Positions 51,446 through 60,411 of a stretch of DNA of 64,000 nt are shown piece after piece. The notes under the pieces were generated by a model. That model worked only from the letters and a program-made list of their open reading frames with translations, ran no database searches and was not told the DNA's origin. This DNA comes from Flammeovirgaceae bacterium UBA2371. GTDB taxonomy: Bacteria > Bacteroidota > Bacteroidia > Cytophagales > Cyclobacteriaceae. The stretch's first letter is position 1. The number at the start of each line of letters is the position of its first letter. Location: NCBI GenBank assembly GCA_002345965.1, contig DDTF01000037.1:51493-115492 (forward strand). Direction: 5' to 3'. A program made the position numbers and the translations under genes.

Positions 51446-52894
51446 TTAATTTTTAGATTTGATCGGACCTATAAAACGCGCATTCGTTGTCTCTATTTTC
51501 CGCCCCTCCTGATATATTCCCAATACCACATTCATCTTCATGGCCTTAATTTCCTCTTCTGGCAATTTGATCATGAATAGCCCTTTCAATATTCCTTCTT
51601 TAGGCACCAGAATATCCTGGTCACCTATTTTAAGTAGAGATGCAGATGCTGGCGACTCCACCCTCACCTCAAGTCCAACATCATCAAAAGTCTTATTGAC
51701 AAACTCAATGTTGTAAACATTTGTAATTTGACCATCATCTGTTTTTGAATAAAGAGTACCAGGTGCTTTTAAAACCGTTGTCTCAATATCGGCACGTGTT
51801 AAAATAAAATAAAGGAGTAAACTCACCAATGCCATTAGCACAACACTATACCCTGCAATACGTGGAGTAAATATTTTAAGCACTCCCTCCTTTATGGCAG
51901 TATAGGATGAATATCTGATGAGTCCTTTTGGCTTGCCAATCTTATCCATCACTTCATCACAGGCATCAATACAAGCAGTACAGTTGACACACTCCAGTTG
52001 AGTACCATTGCGGATATCAATGCCTGTAGGACATACGTGCACACATAATTTGCAGTCAATACAATCTCCTTGGTGAGAAGCTACGGATGTTTGACTTTTT
52101 TTAAGCTTTCCGCGTGGTTCACCGCGTAACCAATCATACGCCACAACTAACGAATCCTTAACCAGCAAAACCCCCTGCAATCTTCCGTACGGACATACAG
52201 CAATACAGGCCTGCTCTCTGAAGCGGGCAAACACCCCATAAAATATTCCTGTAAAAGTCAACAACCCTATAAAACCAGCCATGTTTTCAGTTGGAGGTTG
52301 ACTAACAACGCGCACCACCTCGTCTACACCAATCAGATAGGCCATAACAAGATGTGCAATTATTACAGAGATAAATAAAAATATTAATTGCTTACCCCCC
52401 TTTTTAATAATCTTCTTCGAATTCCAAGGTTGCTTATCTAATTTCCGTTGTTCATTGGCATCACCTTCAATCCAATATTCAATTTTGCGAAAAACCATCT
52501 CCATGAACAAAGTCTGAGGACACATCCAGCCACACCATATTCTGCCAAATGCAACCGTAAATAAAGTGATGAACACAAAAAAGGTAACAAGAGTCAATGC
52601 CAGCAGAAAAAAATCCTGGGGCCAGAATACCTGACCAAAAATTATAAACTTCCTTTCAAAAAAGTTGAGTAAAACAAATGGTCTGCCGTTCAACTTAATA
52701 AATGGCATTACAAAAAGTACGGTCAGCAAAAATGTAGTGACCACAATGCGCCAGTTATGAAATCTTCCAGATGGCTTTTTTGGATAAACCCAGATACGTT
52801 TCCCTTCTGCATCTACAGTTGATATGGAGTCGCGAAACTCCTCATCAAACTCATAAAGATTCTCTTTCACTTCTTTCCCTTCCACTTCATTCAA
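51446..52894 (-). CDS. ccoG: Cytochrome oxidase accessory protein CcoG
   Basis: 482 residues. Transmembrane helices surround RIWCGWMCPQTLF, the four-cysteine membrane motif begins there, and REQACIAVCPYGRLQ follows. The two [4Fe-4S] sites are CIDCKLCVHVCP and CVNCTACIDACD near 255-290. A C-terminal periplasmic FixG-like beta domain (YNIEFVNKTFDDVGLEVRVE) follows. CcoG is a copper-reducing maturation factor for cbb3 oxidase. It lies 16 bases from ccoP in the same orientation. Confidence 0.93.
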   Translation of the reverse strand: MNEVEGKEVKENLYEFDEEFRDSISTVDAEGKRIWVYPKKPSGRFHNWRIVVTTFLLTVLFVMPFIKLNGRPFVLLNFFERKFIIFGQVFWPQDFFLLALTLVTFFVFITLFTVAFGRIWCGWMCPQTLFMEMVFRKIEYWIEGDANEQRKLDKQPWNSKKIIKKGGKQLIFLFISVIIAHLVMAYLIGVDEVVRVVSQPPTENMAGFIGLLTFTGIFYGVFARFREQACIAVCPYGRLQGVLLVKDSLVVAYDWLRGEPRGKLKKSQTSVASHQGDCIDCKLCVHVCPTGIDIRNGTQLECVNCTACIDACDEVMDKIGKPKGLIRYSSYTAIKEGVLKIFTPRIAGYSVVLMALVSLLLYFILTRADIETTVLKAPGTLYSKTDDGQITNVYNIEFVNKTFDDVGLEVRVESPASASLLKIGDQDILVPKEGILKGLFMIKLPEEEIKAMKMNVVLGIYQEGRKIETTNARFIGPIKSKN

Positions 52895-52910
52895 ATTTTC
52901 TTATCAACAA

Positions 52911-53831
52911 CTAAAGTGATGCTTGTGCCTTCACTGTGTCACTATCCACTTCTTTTTTTGCCGGGGGTACATACATGTCGCCCTCCGGAGCTTTTGCATT
53001 TGGTGGATTACTACCTTGAAGTGTTAATAAATAACTGGAAACGTTTTGCATCTTCTCTGGGCTTAGGGCTCCACCCCAGGAAACCATGTTTGTATTGGGC
53101 ACACCGTTCTTTACCACTTTAAATACATCCTGAATCGATCCCCCATGTATCCAATACTGATCAGTCAGATTAGGCCCTATATCTCCTCCTCCGTCTACAC
53201 GATGACATGAAGCACATATGTTATTAAACGTTTCCTTGCCATCCTGGAGCGCTATGGCATCTGTGGTTAGAATTACTGTATTTTCGTCAATTACTACTCC
53301 AGGATTTTCGGCCTTTAATTTTCGAACTTGCTCCTCTGCATAAGCTACTTCATTATTGTACTCCTCAGTTTGCAAGGGCAGTGAATTGGTTACATGATAA
53401 GCAATCAAATAGAAAACTGCCCAGACGATACTTCCATAAAGCAACCATTTCCACCAAGGTGGTAAGTGATTATCCAACTCCCTGATTCCATCATAGTTAT
53501 GGTCCAGCATAATGGTCTCTTCTTTTTCAACCGGTACCGAATCAGATACCCATAAGTTGAATTTGGTCCACCATCCAGGCTCCTCCACATATTCAATTCC
53601 TAACTTTTTTGCTCGTGCTATTGCTGCATCCTTCGCCATATAGCGTAAGACCTGTAGCATATACAATGCAACCGCTATCACTAACAGAGCAACAACAAAA
53701 AGAAATCCTGCCGTTATATAAAATAACAATACGGGATCATCAAAGAGACCTGCTTCAGCTGTAGTTCCTGACTGAGCAAAGGTCCCAGTGGAGATCATTA
53801 ACAGTGCAAATATTGCTTTTACTTTTTTCAT
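52911..53831 (-). CDS. ccoP: cbb3-type cytochrome c oxidase subunit CcoP, single haem
   Basis: 306 residues from the ATG at 53829-53831; the frame is open to 53885, but this start gives a signal peptide ending TGTFAQ. Helices lie near 34-60 and 126-146. One haem-binding motif C206-A-S-C209-H210 is followed by a candidate Met249 ligand. Proteobacterial CcoP has two c-type haems; here only one CxxCH is present, which in this phylum is common. It transfers electrons to the CcoN core. It ends 16 bases from ccoG and starts 7 bases after ccoQ. Confidence 0.9.
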   Translation of the reverse strand: MKKVKAIFALLMISTGTFAQSGTTAEAGLFDDPVLLFYITAGFLFVVALLVIAVALYMLQVLRYMAKDAAIARAKKLGIEYVEEPGWWTKFNLWVSDSVPVEKEETIMLDHNYDGIRELDNHLPPWWKWLLYGSIVWAVFYLIAYHVTNSLPLQTEEYNNEVAYAEEQVRKLKAENPGVVIDENTVILTTDAIALQDGKETFNNICASCHRVDGGGDIGPNLTDQYWIHGGSIQDVFKVVKNGVPNTNMVSWGGALSPEKMQNVSSYLLTLQGSNPPNAKAPEGDMYVPPAKKEVDSDTVKAQASL

Positions 53832-53838
53832 AACTACT

Positions 53839-54033
53839 TTAAATTTTGAGACCTTGCTTGTTATCAGTATTGACTCCGTCTTCAAAAGGTTTATTGCTCA
53901 TTTTTGATATATAGGATTTATCTGTAGTGTAGACCCACCAAATAAGTACAATAAAGAAGACGAAGAAGATCACAAACGATATGGTAGGCCAAATCGCGAT
54001 GTTGTCAATATTATTTAAAATGTCTTTGTACAT
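53839..54033 (-). CDS. ccoQ: CcoQ-like small subunit
   Basis: 64 residues. One membrane helix (IAIWPTISFVIFFVFFIVLIWWV, about 12-34) is followed by a tail with TTDKSYISKMSNKPFEDG, the usual CcoQ/FixQ form with a conserved Pro-Phe-Glu/Asp. It stabilises the oxidase complex. It lies between the fused catalytic gene and ccoP with 18- and 7-base gaps. Confidence 0.85.
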   Translation of the reverse strand: MYKDILNNIDNIAIWPTISFVIFFVFFIVLIWWVYTTDKSYISKMSNKPFEDGVNTDNKQGLKI

Positions 54034-54051
54034 AGTCTGTAATTCTTATTT

Positions 54052-56184
54052 CTATTTCTCAGCTACTTTACTTTCCTTGATGTCAGTACCCAATCTTTGG
54101 AGGTAGGCAATCAACGCCACTATTTCCGCTTCCTTTACAACATCATAGCCTTCCATACTTAGGTTCTCTGAAATCCGGCTGGCTTGACGGTCCAAATCCT
54201 CATTGGCTTTCTCTTCATATCCTTCCTCATAGGGAACGCCTACAGTTCTCAAGGCTGAGATCATCTTAGCAGTAAGCTCTTTGTCGATCATTTGCTCATA
54301 AAGCCATGGATACGCAGGCATGATGGATCCATTAGAAACATCTCCAGGCGCTAACATATGCCGGTAATGCCAGCTATCTGCATACTTGGCTCCTATGCGT
54401 TGCAAATCGGGCCCGGTACGTTTTGAACCCCATAGGAATGGGTGATCATAAACGTACTCACCAGCTTTGGAATACTCTCCATTCGTTGGATCGTAACGTT
54501 GCACTTCAGAGCGGAATGGCCTCACCATTTGCGAGTGGCATCCTACACAACCTTCACGTATATAAATATCGCGACCGTGCAATTCCAAAGGAGTATAGGG
54601 TTTTACACTGGCTATTGTTGGTATGTTGGATTTGATCAGGAAGGTTGGCACCATCTCAATGGCCCCACCTATTAAGATAGCCACTAATGCCAGAGAAGTG
54701 AACAGAATAGGCTTAGACTCCAACACATGGTGCCAGTGACCACCGCTACTGGCTGTTTTCACCATAGGTGCTACTTCGGCTTCTTCATTGGCAACAAACT
54801 TACCCGCATAGGCTGTCTTAATGAGGTTATAGGTCATGATCAAAACGCCTGTGAGGTATAATGTTCCCCCTACTGCTCGGAGCATGTACATAGGCAGAAT
54901 CTGTGTAGTGGTCTCCAAAAAATTTTGATATTGAAGAAACCCATCAGCAGTAAATTCTTTCCACATCAAGCTCTGAACTACACCTGCAATGTACAAGGGC
55001 AATGCATAGAACATAATTCCCAACGTTCCAATCCAGAAATGGAGATTGGCCAGTTTAGTCGAATACAATTTGGTGCCCCACATTCTCGGGATAATCCAGT
55101 AGAGCATTCCGAAAGTCAGGAATCCATTCCAACCCAATCCACCCACGTGCACGTGAGCGATAATCCAATCAGTAAAATGAGCTATTGCATTTACATTTTT
55201 TAAGGAAAGCAGTGGACCTTCTAATGTGGCCATACCATAAGCGGTAACGGCCACCACCATAAATTTCAAAACAGGATCTTCACGAACACGATCCCATGCC
55301 CCACGTAAAGTCAGTAAGCCATTGAGCATACCTCCCCATGACGGAGCAATAAGCATGATTGAAAACACAACACCAAGTGATTGCGCCCAATCCGGTAATG
55401 CAGTATATAAGAGGTGATGGGGTCCTGCCCAGATGTAAATAAAAATCAGAGACCAGAAGTGAACAATAGATAACCTATATGAATAAACCGGACGATTAGC
55501 TGCCTTGGGAAGAAAATAGTACATCAGCCCCAAAAAGGGTGTGGTCAAAAAGAAGGCAACAGCATTGTGTCCATACCACCATTGAACAAGTGCATCCTGT
55601 ACCCCGGCATACCAGGAATAACTCTTAAAAAAAGTCACCGGAATCTCAAAGGAATTGACAATATGAAGTACAGCAACTGTAACAAATGTGGCTATGTAAA
55701 ACCAAATGGCTACATACATGTGCTTCTCTCTCCGCTTCAGGATGGTTCCTATCATATTCCATCCAAAGACTACCCAAATTACCGTTATGGCAATATCGAT
55801 TGGCCATTCTAGTTCGGCATATTCTTTAGAGGTAGTCATCCCAAGTGGCAGCGATATAGCTGCGGCCAGAATGATGAGTTGCCATCCCCAAAAGTGGATC
55901 CAGCTTAGCAAGTCGCTAAACATTCTTGTTTTGAGTAGGCGCTGCATGCTGTAGTAAACCCCAACAAACATGGCATTGCCCACGAAGGCAAAAATAATGG
56001 CATTGGTATGCAATGGCCTTATCCTCCCAAAGGTGGTGTATTGCAAATCAAAGTTCCAGAGTGGGTAAAACAATTGAATGGCAGCCAGCAGGCCGACAGT
56101 CATCCCTACAATGCCAAACGTAACAGTGGCAATAATAAAGGCTTTGACAATTTTATTGTCATAACTGATTTTCTCTAATTCCAT
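54052..56184 (-). CDS. ccoNO: Fused cbb3-type cytochrome c oxidase subunits CcoN-CcoO
   Basis: 710 residues. Residues 1-490 are the catalytic CcoN with about 12 helices; haem and copper histidines lie in GRIRPLHTNAI, WWYGHNAVAFFLT, GPHHLLYTALPDW and IIAHVHVGGLGWNGF. The remainder is CcoO with one anchor (ILFTSLALVAILIGGAIEM) and a haem site C546-V-G-C549-H550. N-O fusion is the usual Bacteroidota form. The enzyme reduces oxygen at low concentration using menaquinol-derived electrons via cytochrome c. ccoI and ccoS are not adjacent. An FNR/CRP-like palindrome stands 85 bases before the start. Confidence 0.96.
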   Translation of the reverse strand: MELEKISYDNKIVKAFIIATVTFGIVGMTVGLLAAIQLFYPLWNFDLQYTTFGRIRPLHTNAIIFAFVGNAMFVGVYYSMQRLLKTRMFSDLLSWIHFWGWQLIILAAAISLPLGMTTSKEYAELEWPIDIAITVIWVVFGWNMIGTILKRREKHMYVAIWFYIATFVTVAVLHIVNSFEIPVTFFKSYSWYAGVQDALVQWWYGHNAVAFFLTTPFLGLMYYFLPKAANRPVYSYRLSIVHFWSLIFIYIWAGPHHLLYTALPDWAQSLGVVFSIMLIAPSWGGMLNGLLTLRGAWDRVREDPVLKFMVVAVTAYGMATLEGPLLSLKNVNAIAHFTDWIIAHVHVGGLGWNGFLTFGMLYWIIPRMWGTKLYSTKLANLHFWIGTLGIMFYALPLYIAGVVQSLMWKEFTADGFLQYQNFLETTTQILPMYMLRAVGGTLYLTGVLIMTYNLIKTAYAGKFVANEEAEVAPMVKTASSGGHWHHVLESKPILFTSLALVAILIGGAIEMVPTFLIKSNIPTIASVKPYTPLELHGRDIYIREGCVGCHSQMVRPFRSEVQRYDPTNGEYSKAGEYVYDHPFLWGSKRTGPDLQRIGAKYADSWHYRHMLAPGDVSNGSIMPAYPWLYEQMIDKELTAKMISALRTVGVPYEEGYEEKANEDLDRQASRISENLSMEGYDVVKEAEIVALIAYLQRLGTDIKESKVAEK

Positions 56185-56268
56185 AGAAAGGTTCGGTTTT
56201 TGCGATTTTTCAGCCCTAAAATTAGATGGAGTCGAAACCTCTAAATATGATGCGGCTTAGTTAAAAAG

Positions 56269-56282
56269 ATGATTTTGGTCAT
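56269..56282. promoter_or_regulatory. Candidate FNR/CRP-family operator upstream of ccoNO
   Basis: ATGATTTTGGTCAT contains the CRP/FNR core TGA-N6-TCA (56270-56281), extended symmetrically to ATGA-N6-TCAT. It ends 85 bases before the ccoNO start. An FNR-type regulator would fit oxygen control, but the regulator itself is not in the window. Confidence 0.45.
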
Positions 56283-56367
56283 AGAATCTTTGCTTATTTA
56301 GACCGAATTGACACCCTCTTCTGCTGGTAAATACAATCCGGCATGCTAATTGTCTCCACTACATTGT

Positions 56368-56375
56368 TAATTTTG
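56368..56375 (+). promoter_or_regulatory. -7 promoter box for the small secreted gene
   Basis: TAATTTTG is a full TAnnTTTG match and ends 32 bases before the ATG at 56407. Confidence 0.5.
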
Positions 56376-56406
56376 AAAGAGACACAACCTCAAAAATGAA
56401 ATAGCA

Positions 56407-56775
56407 ATGAAAAATATAACCCTTACAATGGCTTTTATCCTGTTTTCTTCCATCCTGTTTGCCCAAAGCACCAACGACCGGAGGGGATTCCAGGGAACGG
56501 TGAATTCTGGGGCTAAACAAACTATTAGACCAGATGGGAAAGATGATACAGCTGTAAAAACAACCATTGAATTTAATGGCAGAGCCATCATCATTGAGGG
56601 TGAAACCTATGACATTGTGAAGAAAAGCTTCGATGGTAAGAATCAAACTGTTTTTACCTGCACAAAGCGCAGAGGTACTTTTGACATCACATATACCATT
56701 GGTGAGTCTATTAAAGTAGTTGACGCTACCAATAAAGATATTGTTACTGTTTACCTATCTCTGACAGAGAATTAA
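56407..56775 (+). CDS. Small secreted protein, unknown function
   Basis: 122 residues with signal peptide MKNITLTMAFILFSSILFAQ. The mature part is polar and beta-rich (TVKTTIEFNGRAIIIEGETY-like stretch, RRGTFDITYTIGESIKVVD) with a single cysteine (FTCTK). I recognise no family. It is divergent from the cco operon and 222 bases apart. Its TAA stop shares the palindrome TTAA (56772-56775) with the stop of the channel gene on the other strand. Confidence 0.6.
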   Translation: MKNITLTMAFILFSSILFAQSTNDRRGFQGTVNSGAKQTIRPDGKDDTAVKTTIEFNGRAIIIEGETYDIVKKSFDGKNQTVFTCTKRRGTFDITYTIGESIKVVDATNKDIVTVYLSLTEN

Positions 56776-58394
56776 GCCAGTACCTGATTGATTAGTGCTA
56801 CGGTGAAGATGCTGAGTAAAAACCAGCCAATAAATCCCTCAATAATACAGAGATAGCGAGCAAAACCCTTGGTAGGTATGCTTCCGAAACCAAGAGTTAC
56901 AAAACTGTTGATGCTTAGGGTGACCGCATTGATAAGTGTTAGTGTGACAGAACCAAAAACCACCAACAATGGAGCTACATTGGCTTTCTTCTTTCTTTGC
57001 AAGAATTGTTCATAGCTAATCAACAATCTGGTGACACTATCTCTATCCCACTCAGAAGGAAAAAATAGATACAGCATAGCAAATAAGAGGATCACAAAAA
57101 ATGACATCACCACTGCCAACCCAGGATCCGTTCCATGATTAGTATAAATTTTTAGCAGAACATTTAATTGCCATCTTAAAAAATTGCCGAAGGTACTGTC
57201 CTCTTTAAATAGATACTTAAGTCTTCTCCCCTGAACCTGCTTCATTTCACTGTAGCACGCGTTGGCAGATTCAAGATCTCCTCGCGAAAGAAAAATTGTG
57301 TGCAATCCTTTATAAATATTAATAAGGTTGCTAAATCCAATTTCATCACTTAACTCCTCTTTGGTTTCTCCTGCATAATCAGCGAAGCGCAGTTTATAAC
57401 CCGATAATTGTTTCCAGTACAGTTCATTCCATGTTTCTGAAAAGAGAAACTTCTCAAATGAAACATGACCCAAAAATGAGTTATTCACCAGAAAAAATCT
57501 TTCTTCTATTTTGTTCTCAACAAAAAAAACATTCACTTCAAATTGGTTGTCCCTCAGGTCGAGATTAAGATAATTCCCTTTACTGAAATAGACTTTACTT
57601 GTAGAATCCCCTCTAAAACTATTGCCCGTTAAATATAAGTCGGATGATGAATTCTCTGCCAGTTTGTAATTATTGAATTCACCATACTCAGGAATATTAA
57701 AATCGGAATCTTCAATCAAGATACCAGATACCTGATTGTTTCCTAGCGTTACCGATCCATTGCTGTAAAACTTACTAATTACTATTTCGCCATCTGACAC
57801 CTCGTTGTTTTCTATATATGTATCTCCAACAATGCTGTCCTTAGTGATATAGATTTCATAATCCACCACATTTCCCTTTATCTCAATAACATTTAATTTG
57901 CTGTTGGACAATTCCAGCGCATTGGAGATTTTATTCTGATCCAAAACAAGTGATTCAAAAAAGCAATTGTTGAACTTTTGATTATCAAAAAAACTATTAG
58001 ATAAAGAGAGATTCTTAAAATTAAACTTCTCCAGGTCCAGGCTTTTTACAAAAACACAATTTGAAAAGATCAGATTGCCTGGAATAGTTATACTACCATT
58101 AGCATTTACTTTTTCCGGGAATCTGTTTGACAGGTAAGTCAATAAACTTTTACCCTCCAATTTGTTGCTTTGCACCAGGTAATTATCAAAAACGTACTCA
58201 GGAGAACTTTCTGAATTATTTAAAACCTGGACAAACATGTCTACGATATCAATCTTTTGAGGACTTGTTTGCGCACTACTGCTTATAGCAATGGAACATA
58301 GGGCCAAGAAAAGTACTAGTGATCTCAATAGAATACTGATAAAGTTTACAAAATGGTTAGCCTTCAATCGTTTGAGGTAAACGAAAATTAACAA
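56772..58394 (-). CDS. Pentapeptide-like solenoid fused to a potassium-channel-type pore
   Basis: 540 residues. Residues 1-42 look like a signal peptide (VLFLALCSIAISSSAQ). About 100-340 is an irregular pentapeptide-type solenoid rich in N, F, L (SNCVFVKSLDLEKFNFKNLS, SNSFFDNQKFNNCFFESLVL). Helical residues 355-400 (YKGLHTIFLSRGDLESANACY) lead to helix A (425-445), a basic loop with VTRLLISYEQFLQRKKK (454-470), helix B (474-492), a P-loop with filter T500-L-G-F-G-S505, and helix C (512-536). If the signal is cleaved, the solenoid is periplasmic and the pore loop enters from outside, as in potassium channels. Serine replaces the usual aspartate after GFG. Ion selectivity is inferred. Confidence 0.75.
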   Translation of the reverse strand: MLIFVYLKRLKANHFVNFISILLRSLVLFLALCSIAISSSAQTSPQKIDIVDMFVQVLNNSESSPEYVFDNYLVQSNKLEGKSLLTYLSNRFPEKVNANGSITIPGNLIFSNCVFVKSLDLEKFNFKNLSLSNSFFDNQKFNNCFFESLVLDQNKISNALELSNSKLNVIEIKGNVVDYEIYITKDSIVGDTYIENNEVSDGEIVISKFYSNGSVTLGNNQVSGILIEDSDFNIPEYGEFNNYKLAENSSSDLYLTGNSFRGDSTSKVYFSKGNYLNLDLRDNQFEVNVFFVENKIEERFFLVNNSFLGHVSFEKFLFSETWNELYWKQLSGYKLRFADYAGETKEELSDEIGFSNLINIYKGLHTIFLSRGDLESANACYSEMKQVQGRRLKYLFKEDSTFGNFLRWQLNVLLKIYTNHGTDPGLAVVMSFFVILLFAMLYLFFPSEWDRDSVTRLLISYEQFLQRKKKANVAPLLVVFGSVTLTLINAVTLSINSFVTLGFGSIPTKGFARYLCIIEGFIGWFLLSIFTVALINQVLA

Positions 58395-58454
58395 TTAGGT
58401 CAATAATAACCTAATGACAAAGTTGCCTTAGCATGCTGCATTGATGCAGAAACT

Positions 58455-60275
58455 CTACCCTTTGATTTCCAGTGATATCCAATTGTTAATTTTCTCTTCA
58501 AGAAGAACAAGAGGTAAACTTCCTGAATTAAGCACCTGATTATGGAACTCTTTCACATTGAATCGATCACCCAATGCATCTTCTGCTTTGGTACGCAATT
58601 CCCTAATTTTAAGCTGTCCCAATTTATAAGATAGTGCTTGTGAGGGTGTGGCCATATACCGTTCAATTTCCGCAATAATAGATGCTTCAGACTCCGCCTC
58701 ATTGTCCAGAGAGTATTGAATGGCTTGCTCCCGTGTCCAACCTTTGCCATGCAAACCTGTATCCACCACCAAACGGATGGCACGGTGCATTTCCATACTT
58801 AACATGCCAAAATACTGATAAGGATCTTCATACAGACCCAGCTCCTTACCAAGTGACTCTGCGTACAAGGCCCAACCTTCAACAAACACACCCATGCTTT
58901 CCGGATGAAGAAATTCAGGAAGGTTTTCATTTTCCTGTTGCAATGATAATTGATAGTGATGTCCGGGAACAGCCTCATGTAAAAAAAGTGCTTCTGCATT
59001 ATATTTGTTATACAATTTTACATCCGGAATGGGGATGTAAAATACACCTGCCCTAGAAGCGTCCTTACTCCCCGGCACATATTCCGCGCTTGCTGATGCC
59101 TCCCGAAATGCTTCGGTTCTTCTTACTTCAAAATTGGCCTTGGGCTTTATGTCAAAAACTTCTTTTAGTTTTATGCTCATCCTATCGTGGATAGCATTAA
59201 AATTAGCGATCACCTGTTCAGGCTCTGTAAATGGCATTTGATCTTTGCTGTTGCGTACATAATTAAAAAATGATTTCAAATCTCTATTATAGCCAATCTG
59301 GGTTTTCACCTTTTCCATTTCCCCCAAAATACGTGTTACCTCTTTTTTACCCAGCTCATGAATTTCATCTGCAGTCATCAGAGTGGTAGTATTTTGCTTA
59401 ATAAGGAAGTTGTAAGTTTCCGGCCCATCGGGTAATGATAGAATTCCATCTGTATCCCTTCCTGCAGGCAGGTAGGTATTTTTTAAAAAATGTTGTAACT
59501 CTTCGTACTTGGGTTTCACCTTAAAGGCAATCATTTCCGCATAAGCCCTGGTAAGTCGAAGCCGATCTTCTGGCGAAAAAGTTTTAGGCATGATGTTGAG
59601 TGGGCCATAAAAGATATGCTCTGTATTTGGTTTTTGAATAAACTCATCCAATTGTGGAATCATCTTTTCGATTAATACTTTTGGTAAGACAACGCCCTTG
59701 CTTATCCCCTCTTCCATTTTGAGAATACATGTATCCAGAAACACAAGATAGTCGTCTACTCTTTTTAGCCAGTTTTCATAATCTTTCACCGTGTTGAAAG
59801 GCTGTACACTTTGACCAGCTGCCAGCTGCGCAAAGTAAAGTTGAAGCGAAGTGATTTGAGCCAATGGCATCAACTCAAAGGTAGGTAGGTCATACATGGG
59901 CGAAGCAATAGTGACCAATTTGTTGCTAAGTCCCTCTTTTTTGATATTACAATCCCATTGCATCACACGAAGACTCATCCATTGCGATGGTGATACCATC
60001 GTTGAATCATAACGATTAATGATATCTAAAAAGCTTGTATAATTTTCAATAAGATCTTGCTGGTAGGCGTCAGAAATATAATTTGCCACCTCATCATTGT
60101 ATTTGTTTTCACCTGCTTTGGTCGCTTCAATAGGATTTATTCTAAGTTTAAAATCATAGTAAGCCCTAAATAAACTATCTACAGCCAAGGCATACTCTTC
60201 TTTTGTTGGTTTATTAGAGCAATTCGTAAACGAAAATAAGCTTGTGGCAATAAGTATTGCGGAAAAGAATTTCAT
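58455..60275 (-). CDS. DUF885 family lipoprotein, metallopeptidase-like
   Basis: 606 residues. The N-terminus MKFFSAILIATSLFSFTNC is a lipoprotein signal (Cys19). The DUF885 domain fills the rest: PIEATKAGENKYND, FELMPLAQITSLQLYFAQL, EYVPGSKDASRAGVFYIP, then the zinc motif H433-E434-A-V-P-G-H-H440, EGWALYAESLGKELG, and DTGLHGKGWTREQAIQY. These match zinc-dependent peptidases or amidohydrolases that are poorly characterised. It follows the large propeller gene in the same orientation, separated by two hairpins. Confidence 0.9.
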   Translation of the reverse strand: MKFFSAILIATSLFSFTNCSNKPTKEEYALAVDSLFRAYYDFKLRINPIEATKAGENKYNDEVANYISDAYQQDLIENYTSFLDIINRYDSTMVSPSQWMSLRVMQWDCNIKKEGLSNKLVTIASPMYDLPTFELMPLAQITSLQLYFAQLAAGQSVQPFNTVKDYENWLKRVDDYLVFLDTCILKMEEGISKGVVLPKVLIEKMIPQLDEFIQKPNTEHIFYGPLNIMPKTFSPEDRLRLTRAYAEMIAFKVKPKYEELQHFLKNTYLPAGRDTDGILSLPDGPETYNFLIKQNTTTLMTADEIHELGKKEVTRILGEMEKVKTQIGYNRDLKSFFNYVRNSKDQMPFTEPEQVIANFNAIHDRMSIKLKEVFDIKPKANFEVRRTEAFREASASAEYVPGSKDASRAGVFYIPIPDVKLYNKYNAEALFLHEAVPGHHYQLSLQQENENLPEFLHPESMGVFVEGWALYAESLGKELGLYEDPYQYFGMLSMEMHRAIRLVVDTGLHGKGWTREQAIQYSLDNEAESEASIIAEIERYMATPSQALSYKLGQLKIRELRTKAEDALGDRFNVKEFHNQVLNSGSLPLVLLEEKINNWISLEIKG

Positions 60276-60305
60276 AGTAATGGATTTGTGAAATAAAAAT
60301 ATAAA

Positions 60306-60336
60306 ATCCTATTAGGCTTGAACAACCTAATAGGAT
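60306..60336 (-). terminator. Terminator-like hairpin, distal of two
   Basis: ATCCTATTAGG (60306-60316) and CCTAATAGGAT (60326-60336) form a perfect 11-bp stem. On the minus strand it continues TTTTATATTTTTATTT, so it should end the large propeller transcript. Confidence 0.75.
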
Positions 60337-60377
60337 GAGCGGCATACTTTATACACCCGGAAAGAGTAGAAATTTTG

Positions 60378-60402
60378 GAGTCAGGTCTGCCTCACCTGAC
60401 TC
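60378..60402. terminator. Terminator-like hairpin, proximal of two
   Basis: GAGTCAGGT (60378-60386) and ACCTGACTC (60394-60402) lie 10 bases past the propeller stop codon. The minus strand after the stem is only CCAAAATTTC, so termination here may be partial. The plus strand is followed by TTTATTT. Confidence 0.55.
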
Positions 60403-60411
60403 TTTATTTCA

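Noticed and set aside
54423..55203. Several plus-strand frames opposite ccoNO
   Set aside because: They mirror conserved oxidase codons on the minus strand and show no start context.
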